Assembly (NCBI GenBank): GCA_946415245.1
Contig: CAMKRS010000002.1
Coordinates: 1-64,000 of the forward strand
Direction of reading: 5' to 3'
Length of the DNA stretch: 64,000 bases
Source: an uncultured Prevotella sp.
GTDB taxonomy: Bacteria; Bacteroidota; Bacteroidia; Bacteroidales; Bacteroidaceae
Part shown: piece after piece, positions 8,713 to 17,776 of the stretch
How positions within the stretch are numbered: the stretch's first letter is position 1
Layout: each line of letters begins with the position of its first letter
The notes under the pieces: generated by a model
Seen by the model: the letters and a program-made list of their open reading frames with translations, nothing else
What the model was told of the DNA's origin: nothing
Databases searched by the model: none
Translations under genes and position numbers: made by a program

Positions 8713-8959
8713 AGAGCATTTTTCGGCTGTTTCCAAACTTTTTTCTTTCTTTCGCTCTCAATTGTATGGACAAACGACCTTTTTTTGGACAAATCGGCAA
8801 AACACGTCCGTTTTTTGTCCATCCTATTGCGACAACACCCCCAAAATTGCGACAAATCAGGGGAAGACCTTTCCGATTTGTCGCAAGTCTGCAAAATTAC
8901 ACCTTATTCTATATATAATTAAGGTTAATCGAGGCGATTTTAGTGAGCCGAAAACATTT

Positions 8960-8975
8960 AACCTAATGATAACAT
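8960..8975 (+). promoter_or_regulatory. Shared upstream element, copy 2
   Basis: AACCTAATGATAACAT, one mismatch from the other two copies, 47 bases before the -7 box at 9007. Confidence 0.65.
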
Positions 8976-9006
8976 TCAAATAACTTAAAGTTTTTGTAGT
9001 TAATCG

Positions 9007-9014
9007 TAACTTTG
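9007..9014 (+). promoter_or_regulatory. -7 box of the DUF3836-like gene
   Basis: TAACTTTG, about 50 bases before the ATG at 9065. Confidence 0.6.
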
Positions 9015-9064
9015 CAGCGTCAAAAGGACAAAAAGAAATTATTAACAACAAAAAAATAAGAGTT

Positions 9065-9550
9065 ATGGAAGCAATCATCACAGCAGCAACAGTACTGACA
9101 ATGTACTTCAACGCAGTTAACAGCAACGACGCCAACTTTATGTACAACGGCGACATCGAGGACGGCAGAGTCAACAAGATTGAGGTCTGTGAGCGCAACG
9201 ACAACCAGAAGATGGAGCAGAAAGTGGAGTACTGCTACGAATACGACGAGCAGGGCCGTCTGACCAGCAAGGAGATGCTGAGTTGGGACGAGGCCAAGAA
9301 AGATTGGGTGAAGAACAGCTGCCTCACCTATAAATACTATAAGAACGGCTACAACGTGGAAGTCAGACATTGGAATGCTGAGAAACAGCAGTACGAACTG
9401 CCCCAGGAGGTGACTCTCTACCGTTCGGCAGCTCCCAACCTGACCACAGTGAAGACCTATAAGATGAACGAGGCGAAAGACAACATGTTCCTGACCAGCA
9501 GCATGATAGTGATGGAACCTCTGGACAATCGTCTGCTCGCACAGCAGTAA
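9065..9550 (+). CDS. Small secreted protein, DUF3836-like
   Basis: 161 residues with a weak hydrophobic N-terminus (IITAATVLTMYFNAV) that may be a signal peptide. Tyr-rich repeated beta strands follow (YCYEYDEQGRLTSKEML, SCLTYKYYKNGYNVEV), resembling the DUF3836 family of Bacteroidota. The function is not known. It is monocistronic, with the shared 16-base upstream element, its own -7 box and a terminator. Confidence 0.8.
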   Translation: MEAIITAATVLTMYFNAVNSNDANFMYNGDIEDGRVNKIEVCERNDNQKMEQKVEYCYEYDEQGRLTSKEMLSWDEAKKDWVKNSCLTYKYYKNGYNVEVRHWNAEKQQYELPQEVTLYRSAAPNLTTVKTYKMNEAKDNMFLTSSMIVMEPLDNRLLAQQ

Positions 9551-9590
9551 AATGATTACCATAAAACTCTCTCGTATATACATTTCCCCG

Positions 9591-9624
9591 GCCGTCTTGT
9601 CACTTGTGCAAGGCGGCTATTTTT
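9591..9624 (+). terminator. Intrinsic terminator after the DUF3836-like gene
   Basis: Stem GCCGTCTTG / CAAGGCGGC with one G-T pair and a 9-base loop, followed by TATTTTT. Confidence 0.8.
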
Positions 9625-9631
9625 CGCTTTT

Positions 9632-9647
9632 AACCTAAAGATAACAT
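9632..9647 (+). promoter_or_regulatory. Shared upstream element, copy 3
   Basis: AACCTAAAGATAACAT, identical to copy 1, 47 bases before the -7 box at 9679. Confidence 0.65.
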
Positions 9648-9678
9648 AAAGAATGCTTGAGGTTAGGAAAAAAGTGAG

Positions 9679-9686
9679 TAACTTTG
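9679..9686 (+). promoter_or_regulatory. -7 box of the M16 peptidase gene
   Basis: TAACTTTG, 36 bases before the ATG at 9722. An upstream in-frame ATG at 9653 lies before this box and cannot be the start. Confidence 0.65.
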
Positions 9687-9721
9687 CAGGCGAAAATTAT
9701 TATCAATCAAACGATAGAAGT

Positions 9722-12544
9722 ATGAAACTAAGAAAACTTTTTGTAGCAGTGGTACTGCTCATCACCGGGACAGCATCAGCTCAACAGCAGCAGATGCAGA
9801 TGCCCGAAATCCCTGTCGACGACAGTGTACGTATTGGTAAACTGGACAATGGTCTGACGTACTATCTGCGTCACAACAACACGCCTGAGAAGAAGGCTAA
9901 TTTCTACATTGCCCAGCGCGTGGGTTCGATTCAGGAGGAAGACTCGCAGCAGGGTCTGGCCCACTTCCTGGAGCACATGGCCTTCAATGGTTCGGAGCAT
10001 TTCCCCACGGGAACAATGACCGAGTATCTGCAGTCGATCGGAGTACAGTACGGTCGTAGTCTGAATGCCTACACTTCAATCGACCGTACAGTGTATTATA
10101 TCTCCGACGTGAGTACGGAGCGTCAGAGTGCCCTTGACTCGTGTGTGCTGGTATTGCGCGACTGGAGTAGCGGTGTTACCGCCACCCCCGAGGAGATAGA
10201 GAAAGAGCGTGACGTGATACACAACGAGTACCGCATGAGGAACTCGCCCAGCCAACGAATGGTAGAACGCGCCCTGCCCACACTATTCCAGGGCTCGAAG
10301 TACGGTTACCGTATGCCAATCGGTAAGATGGAGATCATTGACAATTTCAAGCCCGAGGAGTTGATAGCCTATTATAAGAAATGGTATCGTCCGGACAACC
10401 AGGCCATCATCATCGTGGGCGACATCAACGTGGACTATACCGAGGCGCTGATCAAGAAATTGTTTAGCGACATTGTAGTGCCTGCCAATGCTGCGAAGGT
10501 TGTAGACGAGCCCGTGCCCGACAACGAAAAGGCCATTTATGTGGCTGAGAAGGACAAGGAGCAGCAATACCCGATAGTGATGATGTCGATGAAGCACGAT
10601 CCCGTGCCCGCCGAGTTGAAGAAAACCGCTGCCTATCTGGTGCAGCAGTATCTGAACACGATGGTGTGCTCGATGCTGAACAGCCGTTACTCGGAAATTT
10701 CGGAGCAGCCCGACTGTCCGTTTGTCCAGGGACAGGCCTCATACAGCACCTATCTGGGAATGGCGCGCACGAAAGACGCCTTGGAACTGGTCGGTGTGGC
10801 CAAGGAGGGTAAAGACATCGAGACGCTGCAGGCCATCTACCGTGAGGCCAAGCGTGCCCATGACTTCGGCTTTACCGCTACGGAATATGCCCGTGCGAAA
10901 GCTGACTACCTGAGCGGTCTGGAGAAACTCTACACCAATCGTGACAAGCGTAAGAACAGCGCTTGGTGCAGCGAATATGTGGAGCACTTCCTTGAGAACG
11001 AGCCCATCCCCTCGGTGGAGACGCTCTATCAGACAATGACTGCCCTGGCAGGACAATTGCCCGTAGAACTGGTGAACCAGTATGCCCAGCAGATCATTAG
11101 CACCGATGACAAGAACCTCGTGACATTCGTGATGGAACAGGAGAAGGAGGGTAAGACCTATGTATCAACCGACGCCATGAAGGCTGGTGCCGAGGCCGTA
11201 CGCGCAGAAACGCTCACCGCCTGGGTGGACAATGTGAAGGAGGAGCCGCTGATTTCACAGATGCCCATGAAGGGAAAGATTGTGAAGGAGACAGAGAACA
11301 AGACTCTGGGCTATAAGGAGCTGACGCTCTCAAACGGTGCCCGCGTGATTCTGAAGAAGACCGACTTCAAGGACGACCAGGTGATGATGCAGGCAGAGGC
11401 CAAGGGTGGTTATTCGCTCTTTGGCAAACAAGACGAGTTCAACCTGCAGGCTATCGATGCCGTAGTGATGTACAGTGGTCTGGGTAATTTCCTAAAGTCA
11501 GAACTTGACAAGGCCCTCGCCGGTAAGGTGGCATCGGTGGGAATCAGAGTGGCTGAGGATCGTCAGTATATCTCCGGACAGTCGACCCCAAAGGATCTGG
11601 AGACACTGTTCCAGTTGTTCTATCTGACGATGACCAGCGTGAACAAGGACGAGAAATCGATGGCATCGTTTATGAATCAGATGCAGCTGGTGCTGAAGAC
11701 AAAGGATCTGAATCACGAGTTGGTATACCGCGACTCGGTGGCCAGCGTGCAGAACAGTGGCAATCCGCTGTATATGTTGCCCAACCTGGAGGATATCCAG
11801 AAGTTTGACTACGACCGCACGCTGCAGATGCTGAAGCAGATGTATGGCAACGGCGGACAGTTTATCTACACCATTATCGGCAACTTCGACGAGCAGAAGG
11901 TGCGTGAGTATCTGGAGCAATATATCGCTGCCATGCCTCAGGGACAGGCTGTCAAGGCAAAGGATGTCCGTACGTTCTTCAGGGGTAACCCCGTGTGTAA
12001 CTTCACCCGTAAGATGGAGACCCCACAGGCACAGACCACAGAAATCTGGCTCAACGACAAGCTGCCTTACACACTCGAGAACATGGTGCTGATGCGCTTT
12101 GCCTCACAGATTATGACCCGTATCTACGACCGTACCATCCGTGAAGAGGAGAGTGCCGCCTATAATGTTGGCGCACGTAGTGAGATGAGCATCAATGGCG
12201 ACAAGCCCATTTACATGCTCACAGCCCAGGCTCCTACGAATCCCGACAAACAGAAGATTGCCCGCGACCTGATGCTGAAATATCTGCAGGAGGCCTCGGA
12301 GAAGATCAGTGACACCGACCTGAACACGGTGAGGGAGATTCTGCTGAAGCAGGCTGAGGACAACAACCGCGAGAACAGTCACTGGATGAATGTATTGACA
12401 GAGTGGACGGCTGAGGGTGTAGACCTGCAGACGAACTATGTGGAGACGGTGAAAGCCGTGACCAACCAGAAGGTGCAGAACTTCATCAAGCAGATGATCA
12501 ATGCTGGCAACCATGCTTCAATCGTAATGATGCCGGAGAAATAA
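9722..12544 (+). CDS. M16-family zinc metallopeptidase (pitrilysin-like)
   Basis: 940 residues with a signal peptide (ending ASAQ), so exported to the periplasm or envelope. The N-terminal M16 domain has the inverted zinc motif HFLEHMAFNGSEHF, with the downstream Glu in EKERDVIHNEYRM. A second pair of M16-like domains (from about 510, YKELTLSNGARVILKKT) lacks the zinc motif, as is usual for the structural half. It degrades peptides inside the clamshell chamber. It stands alone behind the shared upstream element. Confidence 0.93.
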   Translation: MKLRKLFVAVVLLITGTASAQQQQMQMPEIPVDDSVRIGKLDNGLTYYLRHNNTPEKKANFYIAQRVGSIQEEDSQQGLAHFLEHMAFNGSEHFPTGTMTEYLQSIGVQYGRSLNAYTSIDRTVYYISDVSTERQSALDSCVLVLRDWSSGVTATPEEIEKERDVIHNEYRMRNSPSQRMVERALPTLFQGSKYGYRMPIGKMEIIDNFKPEELIAYYKKWYRPDNQAIIIVGDINVDYTEALIKKLFSDIVVPANAAKVVDEPVPDNEKAIYVAEKDKEQQYPIVMMSMKHDPVPAELKKTAAYLVQQYLNTMVCSMLNSRYSEISEQPDCPFVQGQASYSTYLGMARTKDALELVGVAKEGKDIETLQAIYREAKRAHDFGFTATEYARAKADYLSGLEKLYTNRDKRKNSAWCSEYVEHFLENEPIPSVETLYQTMTALAGQLPVELVNQYAQQIISTDDKNLVTFVMEQEKEGKTYVSTDAMKAGAEAVRAETLTAWVDNVKEEPLISQMPMKGKIVKETENKTLGYKELTLSNGARVILKKTDFKDDQVMMQAEAKGGYSLFGKQDEFNLQAIDAVVMYSGLGNFLKSELDKALAGKVASVGIRVAEDRQYISGQSTPKDLETLFQLFYLTMTSVNKDEKSMASFMNQMQLVLKTKDLNHELVYRDSVASVQNSGNPLYMLPNLEDIQKFDYDRTLQMLKQMYGNGGQFIYTIIGNFDEQKVREYLEQYIAAMPQGQAVKAKDVRTFFRGNPVCNFTRKMETPQAQTTEIWLNDKLPYTLENMVLMRFASQIMTRIYDRTIREEESAAYNVGARSEMSINGDKPIYMLTAQAPTNPDKQKIARDLMLKYLQEASEKISDTDLNTVREILLKQAEDNNRENSHWMNVLTEWTAEGVDLQTNYVETVKAVTNQKVQNFIKQMINAGNHASIVMMPEK

Positions 12545-12545
12545 A

Positions 12546-12583
12546 GATTCAGAGTACTCGGAGTATTCTGAGTACTCAGATTA
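12546..12583. repeat. 9-base-period array between convergent genes
   Basis: Units AGAGTACTC, GGAGTATTC, TGAGTACTC between the M16 stop and the histidine kinase stop. The self-complementary GAGTACTC copies can form a hairpin in both directions. Confidence 0.8.
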
Positions 12584-14398
12584 AATAGGTAATTCCAGGA
12601 CGAATCGTGCTCCCGCGTTGTATGACGTGTCGAGCACGATTTCTCCTTTTAGGAGTGTAGCCAGTCGACGGCAGAGCGGCAGACCAAGACCAAGACCGTC
12701 GGAAAACTCACTGAGTTTAACGAATGGTTCGAACACACGTTCTTGATCAGCGGTAGCGATACCACAACCCGTATCAGTTACATAGAAGGCCATGAAACGG
12801 CTGTTGAGTTGCTGACAACCGATGGTGATGGTACCCTCTGTGGTAAACTTATCAGCATTGTAGAGCAGTTCACTCAGGATTTTCATCACACTTTTCTTGT
12901 CGGTCTTCAAACGGATGTCGCGCTCGGCAGTCTCTACATTCACCATCACATCGTCGCGACGTTTGAACAACACATTGCCTACTGCCTCGTGACAGAGCAT
13001 ATTGGCGGTGACCAGATCCTCACGGGGAATATCACTTATTTTTTCAAGGGCAGAGGTCATCGACCAATTGTCGATAATAGTAGAAATGATGTAGCCATTG
13101 CGCTGCATATCCCTCGACAACTCCAGACTCTCCTCCTGACTCATCATACGATGGTTCTCACGGAGGATCTGTGCAAAGCCGCTGATAATGTTGAGCGGGG
13201 TACGGATCTGATGCGACATATCCTGAATAAAGGCCGACTTACGCTTGTCAGAGGCCTCTGCCTTGCCCTTGGCCACACCCAACTCCACGTTACGCTGCTC
13301 TGATTCCGCCTTCATGCGTTCCAGATTAGCCACGTAGTCGGCCAGCGAGGCCTGCATCTGAGAGAAACTGTTCTGCAACTGTCCGATGTCGTCCTTGCGG
13401 CGCGTCTCCGGTATGGGGGTATCAAAACGTCCGTTTGCCATATCCTCGGTTTTGGCGGCAAGCATCTGCAGACGGGCGACATTGCTCCTGACGACGAAAT
13501 AGCAAAAGGTCCATAACAACAGCAGTCCGAAGATGACAATAGTGATAACAATGTAGATGAGCTGATAGTAACCCTTGAAGATATCACTCTTGGGACAGAC
13601 GATGGTTACCTTCCAATCCGTATGAGGCAGCGGATTGTCAAGTACCAGATTGTGTTTGGTGTCGATCTCTTCCTCTTTGATCTCGCCTCGGCTGGAAGCG
13701 ATGATCTTACCACGGCTGTCACAGAGAAGGAAGTAGCTTTCAGGATAGAGCCGTTCTTCAGAAAGTTCTTGAGAGAGCTTGCGCAACGAGAGATCGGTAG
13801 AGATCACACCGATGCGTTCGCCATCAGGCAACTCCAGAGGCTTGCAATACGACACGATGAGTCCGCGGTTATTGCCTGTGATGTCGTTACTGTCGGCAAA
13901 GGGATCAATCCAGCAGGCCCGGCCAAGGATCATGGGGAGACTGTACCAGTCCATGCCAAAATAGAAATAGCTCTCGTTGCCCTCTTGCTCGGTCTCAATA
14001 TGATTCTCATCTGACCGATACGAATAAGCGGAGAAATATTTCCCTTGGTCCTTGAAGAAATTGCGCTCCATGGCGATACTACAGCCGTCGAGCAGGGGAT
14101 TCAGTTCCACGATGTTACGGGAGAGCTGCAACAAGGCGTCGGGCTGGAGATTCTCGAACACCTGCCACTCGGTGTTATGCGTGGCCACCTCCACCTCGTT
14201 GAGTTGGGCGGTGATGTGCTGCGTGACATTGTTGAGCACCTGTGAAGCCTGTGCAATAGCCGCCTCGCGGGTGGCGGTTCGTGAGCGGTGGAAGAGTTCG
14301 CCAATAGCGACGATGAACACCACGGTGGCGATGGCTACGATCATCAGACTGAGTCGTAGCGCAAACGAACGGCGTATATGTCGGGCGATGATGTTCAT
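12581..14398 (-). CDS. dCache-HAMP sensor histidine kinase
   Basis: 605 residues. TM1 lies at about 12-33 and a long periplasmic double-Cache-like sensor at about 35-280 (WYSLPMILGRACWIDPF, GVISTDLSLRKLSQ, LPHTDWKVTIVCPKSDIF). TM2, a HAMP domain, a short coiled coil and the kinase core follow: FIQDMSHQIRTPLNI with the phospho-His, NADKFTTEG in the N-box, DTGCGIATADQ and DGLGLGLPLCRRL. No receiver domain is attached. It overlaps the upstream gene by ATGA, so it belongs to a three-gene sensory operon. The partner regulator is not in the window. Confidence 0.92.
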   Translation of the reverse strand: MNIIARHIRRSFALRLSLMIVAIATVVFIVAIGELFHRSRTATREAAIAQASQVLNNVTQHITAQLNEVEVATHNTEWQVFENLQPDALLQLSRNIVELNPLLDGCSIAMERNFFKDQGKYFSAYSYRSDENHIETEQEGNESYFYFGMDWYSLPMILGRACWIDPFADSNDITGNNRGLIVSYCKPLELPDGERIGVISTDLSLRKLSQELSEERLYPESYFLLCDSRGKIIASSRGEIKEEEIDTKHNLVLDNPLPHTDWKVTIVCPKSDIFKGYYQLIYIVITIVIFGLLLLWTFCYFVVRSNVARLQMLAAKTEDMANGRFDTPIPETRRKDDIGQLQNSFSQMQASLADYVANLERMKAESEQRNVELGVAKGKAEASDKRKSAFIQDMSHQIRTPLNIISGFAQILRENHRMMSQEESLELSRDMQRNGYIISTIIDNWSMTSALEKISDIPREDLVTANMLCHEAVGNVLFKRRDDVMVNVETAERDIRLKTDKKSVMKILSELLYNADKFTTEGTITIGCQQLNSRFMAFYVTDTGCGIATADQERVFEPFVKLSEFSDGLGLGLPLCRRLATLLKGEIVLDTSYNAGARFVLELPI

Positions 14399-15840
14399 GT
14401 GGCCTCTCTTAATAACTGGTTCAACATCTCGCCCACCTGATTGGCATCCTTTTCAATCTTATCAACCATGGCATCCATATAGTCATCGGTCATTTCCTGA
14501 TATTCCTCGCAGATGGTGCGTGAGACGGCGGTGATATCCGCCACAGGAGCAGACATGTCGGCAGTCATCTGATGAAGCACGGCATTGCGCACATGCTCCT
14601 CCGCCTTCGCACGGTCGTAGGCCTCCTGGAGTTCGGCACGTCGCGCCTCAAGCACCGCCGACTGCTGGCGCACCTTACCAACATACTTGCTCAGTGACTG
14701 TTGCAGGGCCTTGAAACGGCGTTGCAATCGTCCTATCTCGTCCTCGCGGGTACTGTCAGGTATCTCACCCGTAAACTCATGCTGCGTCATCTGATGGGTA
14801 GAGTCGACGAGCTTCTGCAGAGGTCGGACGCTGCGGGAGACGATAAACCAGGTGCTCAGCAACAGCAGGAGCAGTCCGATGGCGGTAACCAGTCGGACGG
14901 TGCGCCGCAACTGATTGAAGGCGGCAAAGACATCACTCTCCGGACAGATCACGGCCACACTCCATCCGGTGTTCTTGAAGGGTTTATAGAACACATGCAA
15001 GAGTTCGCCATGATAGGTCATCTGGCGATAGCCACTCTCACCGGCAATCATCGCGCGGCCCAAGCTCTCGATGGCGGAGTCAGACTCCTGGAGCGAAGTG
15101 GTGAAAATGGTCTCGTAGAACTGTCGGGTGCTGTCGGGATGAACGAGATAGGTGCCACCCTTTCCCAGAAGGATGGTATAGGAGTTGGGGAAAGGTCTGG
15201 TGGCGGAGACGGTGTCGGAGAACCAGTCGAGGGGGATGTCTACGGAAAAGGTACCTACCACCTTGCCCGCCTTGTCGTGAATAGGCTGACTATACGACGA
15301 GAAGACATCCTGCACAACGATGCCCCAGTCGTCGTCTTCCTGGAATGGTTCTATCCAGTAAGGACGGTTGAGGAGCTTGGGGATGAGATACCAGTCCATG
15401 GTGTGATATTGGTAATAATCGGCACCCTCATTCTCCGTCTCTATACTGTCACCATTATTATAGGAATAGGCGGAGAAATATTCGCCCTTCTCCTTATAAT
15501 AGAAGGGTTCGAAGGAGATGCTGCAGCCACTGAGTTCGGGATTGGTCTCCAAGACCTGACGGCTGTAATCGAACATCTTATCAGGCTTATCGAGATTGCT
15601 CTCGATGACGCGCAGCATATTGTTGGCAGCCACCTCCACAGCACGCAGGGTATTATCGATATGGAGCACGGTACCGTCGAGTGTCTGCTGAGCCTTGCCT
15701 AAGGTATCCTTGCGGACATGATCGCGTGACTCTGCGAACATGATACCAAGGGCTGCCAGAAAGATGGCTGTCACCACAAGCACTGTCCACACACTGAGAC
15801 GGGCTGATAACGATCGGCGGTAGTCTTTCAGGCTCTTCAT
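14395..15840 (-). CDS. dCache-HAMP sensor protein with degenerate, kinase-less C-terminus
   Basis: 481 residues. Layout matches the downstream kinase: TM1, periplasmic double Cache (YHTMDWYLIPKLLNRPYWIEPF, GTFSVDIPLDWFSD, KNTGWSVAVICPESDVF), TM2, HAMP and coiled coil. The region aligned to the dimerisation helix reads HQMTADMSAPVADI instead of DMSHQIRTPLN, so the phospho-accepting His is lost, and there is no ATPase domain. The protein ends with a stop coupled to the next start (ATGA), so this looks like a designed end rather than a frameshift. It may dimerise with or modulate the coupled kinase. Confidence 0.85.
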   Translation of the reverse strand: MKSLKDYRRSLSARLSVWTVLVVTAIFLAALGIMFAESRDHVRKDTLGKAQQTLDGTVLHIDNTLRAVEVAANNMLRVIESNLDKPDKMFDYSRQVLETNPELSGCSISFEPFYYKEKGEYFSAYSYNNGDSIETENEGADYYQYHTMDWYLIPKLLNRPYWIEPFQEDDDWGIVVQDVFSSYSQPIHDKAGKVVGTFSVDIPLDWFSDTVSATRPFPNSYTILLGKGGTYLVHPDSTRQFYETIFTTSLQESDSAIESLGRAMIAGESGYRQMTYHGELLHVFYKPFKNTGWSVAVICPESDVFAAFNQLRRTVRLVTAIGLLLLLLSTWFIVSRSVRPLQKLVDSTHQMTQHEFTGEIPDSTREDEIGRLQRRFKALQQSLSKYVGKVRQQSAVLEARRAELQEAYDRAKAEEHVRNAVLHQMTADMSAPVADITAVSRTICEEYQEMTDDYMDAMVDKIEKDANQVGEMLNQLLREAT

Positions 15841-16784
15841 GGTATAGTGAGTTCTTCAAAAGTTACGGAATGTTTCAGCAGGCCACACGCCAACATGAGT
15901 TTATTGGCTTTCTCCACCATATCACGACGCACACAGAAGTCGCGCTTCTTACTATCGGCATCGATTTGCAGGTTCAGCACCTCTTGCAACATACGACGCT
16001 GCAAGGTGAGATTCGTGGCAGAATGGTCGCTACGCACATATTTCATCACAATCTCCAGAGCCTCTTCAGGATGCTGGGCTACCCACTCCCACCCCAGACG
16101 GGTGGCTTTGGCAAATTGCTGACACTCTTTGGCATGATCCTGATAGTAACTGCGACTGACATAGACACCTTGTTCCTGAATGTTATAGCCGTGGTCACTG
16201 AAACGGTAGACGCTCTCCTTACTTAGTGGATAGCCCGACTGCAACAGCTGCAGATACTCATTATAACTCGTGGCCATCGTGGCATCGATGGCACCGGAGA
16301 GGAAGAGGTTGATATGACTGGTACAACGGATAATCTGGAAATTCAGCTGTTCTTTCTTGCTCACGACATAAGCCAGATAATTGGGATCTGGATTAAAGAT
16401 GGCCACTTTCCTGCCCTTCATCTTCAGCGGGTCGTTGTCCCTGCGGGAGATAAGCAGCTGGCTGCTGTTCATCGAGTCCTGGAAGATATTCACCATAGGA
16501 ATGCCCTGTGAAATGAGGTCCATCGCCGACATCAGTGAGAGCATGATGGCATCGGGCTGCTCACGACGGAGGCATACCAACGGGGTAGTGGTCAACGAGG
16601 GGTGTCTGATCTCCACATCGACACCGGCCTCTTTGTAATAGCCTTTCTCATAAGCCACATAATAGCCGGCAAACTGTGCCTGAGCAGTCCACGACGTCAT
16701 GAGCACCATCTTCTCTGCCTGCACCTTCGGGGGGCAGAGCAACAGCACGGCTGCGAGGAGTATGAACCTAAGAATGGTTGACAT
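15837..16784 (-). CDS. NMT1/THI5-type periplasmic binding protein
   Basis: 315 residues with a signal peptide (ending VQAE). The fold starts TSWTAQAQFAGYYVAYEKGY followed by KEAGVDVEI, typical of NMT1/THI5-like binding proteins for pyrimidine, riboflavin precursors or related ligands. No ABC permease or ATPase is nearby; instead it is translationally coupled (4-base overlap) to two dCache sensor proteins. I infer that it presents a ligand to the sensors rather than feeding a transporter. The ligand is unknown. Confidence 0.9.
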   Translation of the reverse strand: MSTILRFILLAAVLLLCPPKVQAEKMVLMTSWTAQAQFAGYYVAYEKGYYKEAGVDVEIRHPSLTTTPLVCLRREQPDAIMLSLMSAMDLISQGIPMVNIFQDSMNSSQLLISRRDNDPLKMKGRKVAIFNPDPNYLAYVVSKKEQLNFQIIRCTSHINLFLSGAIDATMATSYNEYLQLLQSGYPLSKESVYRFSDHGYNIQEQGVYVSRSYYQDHAKECQQFAKATRLGWEWVAQHPEEALEIVMKYVRSDHSATNLTLQRRMLQEVLNLQIDADSKKRDFCVRRDMVEKANKLMLACGLLKHSVTFEELTIP

Positions 16785-16791
16785 AACGGGG

Positions 16792-16799
16792 CAAAGATA
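16792..16799 (-). promoter_or_regulatory. -7 box of the three-gene sensory operon
   Basis: TATCTTTG on the minus strand, 7 bases before the ATG at 16784, giving a very short or absent leader. Confidence 0.6.
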
Positions 16800-16872
16800 A
16801 GTAAATTCTACGAGAAATGCAAGAAAAAACGCATTTTTGTGGCTGATATTTGGAAATCTACCGTTTTTTTCG

Positions 16873-16880
16873 TATCTTCG
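16873..16880 (+). promoter_or_regulatory. -7 box of the DUF3737-MalY operon
   Basis: TATCTTCG, one base off the consensus, 26 bases before the ATG at 16907. Confidence 0.5.
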
Positions 16881-16906
16881 CAGCGCTAAACAAACATATT
16901 TTGATT

Positions 16907-17776
16907 ATGACGCAAGAACAGAAATCTAACACAAAAGTGATTCGAAATGAGAAGTTTGGTGGCGAACGACCTTTGTTTGCCACTCATGACCTAAGATTGG
17001 AAAATGTAACCATCACCGATGGGGAATCGGGTATCAAACAGTGTCAGAACATCGAGGCCTACGACTGTAAGTTCTATGGCAAATATCCCTGGTGGCATGT
17101 CGATGGTGCCAGGATCGACAACTGTTATTTTGCCCTGGGCTCACGATCTGCCATCTGGTATACCAATGACTTGGTGATGACCAATTCACGTATCGACGGA
17201 CCGAAGTTTTTTCGTGAGATGAAGAACCTGACACTGGAAAATGTAGAGATTACCGATGCCGACGAGACCTTCTGGAAGGTGGATGGTATCCGTATCAAGG
17301 ATGTGAAACTACATGGGGGAACTTATCCGTTTATGTTTTCGCAGAATATCTTTGTCGACGGATTGGAAAGTGATTCAAAATATGTATTCCAATATTGCAA
17401 GAATGTAGAGGTGCATCATGCTAATATCCTGACAAAAGACTCGTTCTGGGAGTGTGAGAATGTAACGATCTATGACTCTACACTCGATGGGGAGTATCTG
17501 GCATGGCATTCGAAGAACGTCAGACTGGTGAACTGCCATCTGGCTGGGGAACAACTGTTGTGCTATACGGAGAATCTGGTGCTCGAGAACTGCACCATCG
17601 ACCCGATGTGTGATCGTATGTTCGAGTATTCCACCGTCGAGGCTGATATCCGTGGACATATCGAGAATATCAAGAATCCTACGTCGGGACATATCGTTGC
17701 CGACAGCATCGGCAGCATCACCATCGATGAGAATGTGCGGGAGCCGAATAATTGTGTGATAGAAATAAGAAAATGA
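16907..17776 (+). CDS. DUF3737 family protein (predicted beta-helix)
   Basis: 289 residues from the ATG at 16907, chosen over one at 16850 that lies upstream of the -7 box. The protein is a series of about 20-residue turns with N/D and aromatic positions (NITIxxxE, LENVEITDADETFWKVDG, KNVEVHHANILTKDSFWECE), typical of a right-handed beta-helix as in DUF3737. No signal peptide, so cytoplasmic. The stop overlaps the next ATG, so it is co-translated with the MalY/PatB-like lyase. The function is not known. Confidence 0.88.
   Translation: MTQEQKSNTKVIRNEKFGGERPLFATHDLRLENVTITDGESGIKQCQNIEAYDCKFYGKYPWWHVDGARIDNCYFALGSRSAIWYTNDLVMTNSRIDGPKFFREMKNLTLENVEITDADETFWKVDGIRIKDVKLHGGTYPFMFSQNIFVDGLESDSKYVFQYCKNVEVHHANILTKDSFWECENVTIYDSTLDGEYLAWHSKNVRLVNCHLAGEQLLCYTENLVLENCTIDPMCDRMFEYSTVEADIRGHIENIKNPTSGHIVADSIGSITIDENVREPNNCVIEIRK

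Larger units (their letters stand above)
8613..9064. other. Divergent intergenic region with clustered operator-like repeats
   Basis: This 450-base gap has no convincing gene. It holds a minus-strand -7 box (TATCTTTG, 8712-8705) and two boxes TGGACAAA (8767-8774, 8786-8793) facing TTTGTCCA (8814-8821). There is also a perfect inverted repeat GCGACAAATC (8849-8858) / GATTTGTCGC (8875-8884), with a partial third copy near 8829. The plus-strand promoter follows near 9007. A regulator-binding region is inferred. Confidence 0.6.

Noticed and set aside
8640..9000. Small genes in the 450-base gap
   Set aside because: The short frames there are composed of promoter and repeat sequence and lack any protein-like pattern.
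9653..9721. Earlier ATG for the M16 peptidase at 9653
   Set aside because: It lies upstream of the -7 box, and the extension has no signal-peptide character.
14395..14600. Frameshifted histidine kinase pseudogene
   Set aside because: The degenerate region is in frame to its own stop, which overlaps the next start as ATGA, and no kinase remnant follows in another frame.
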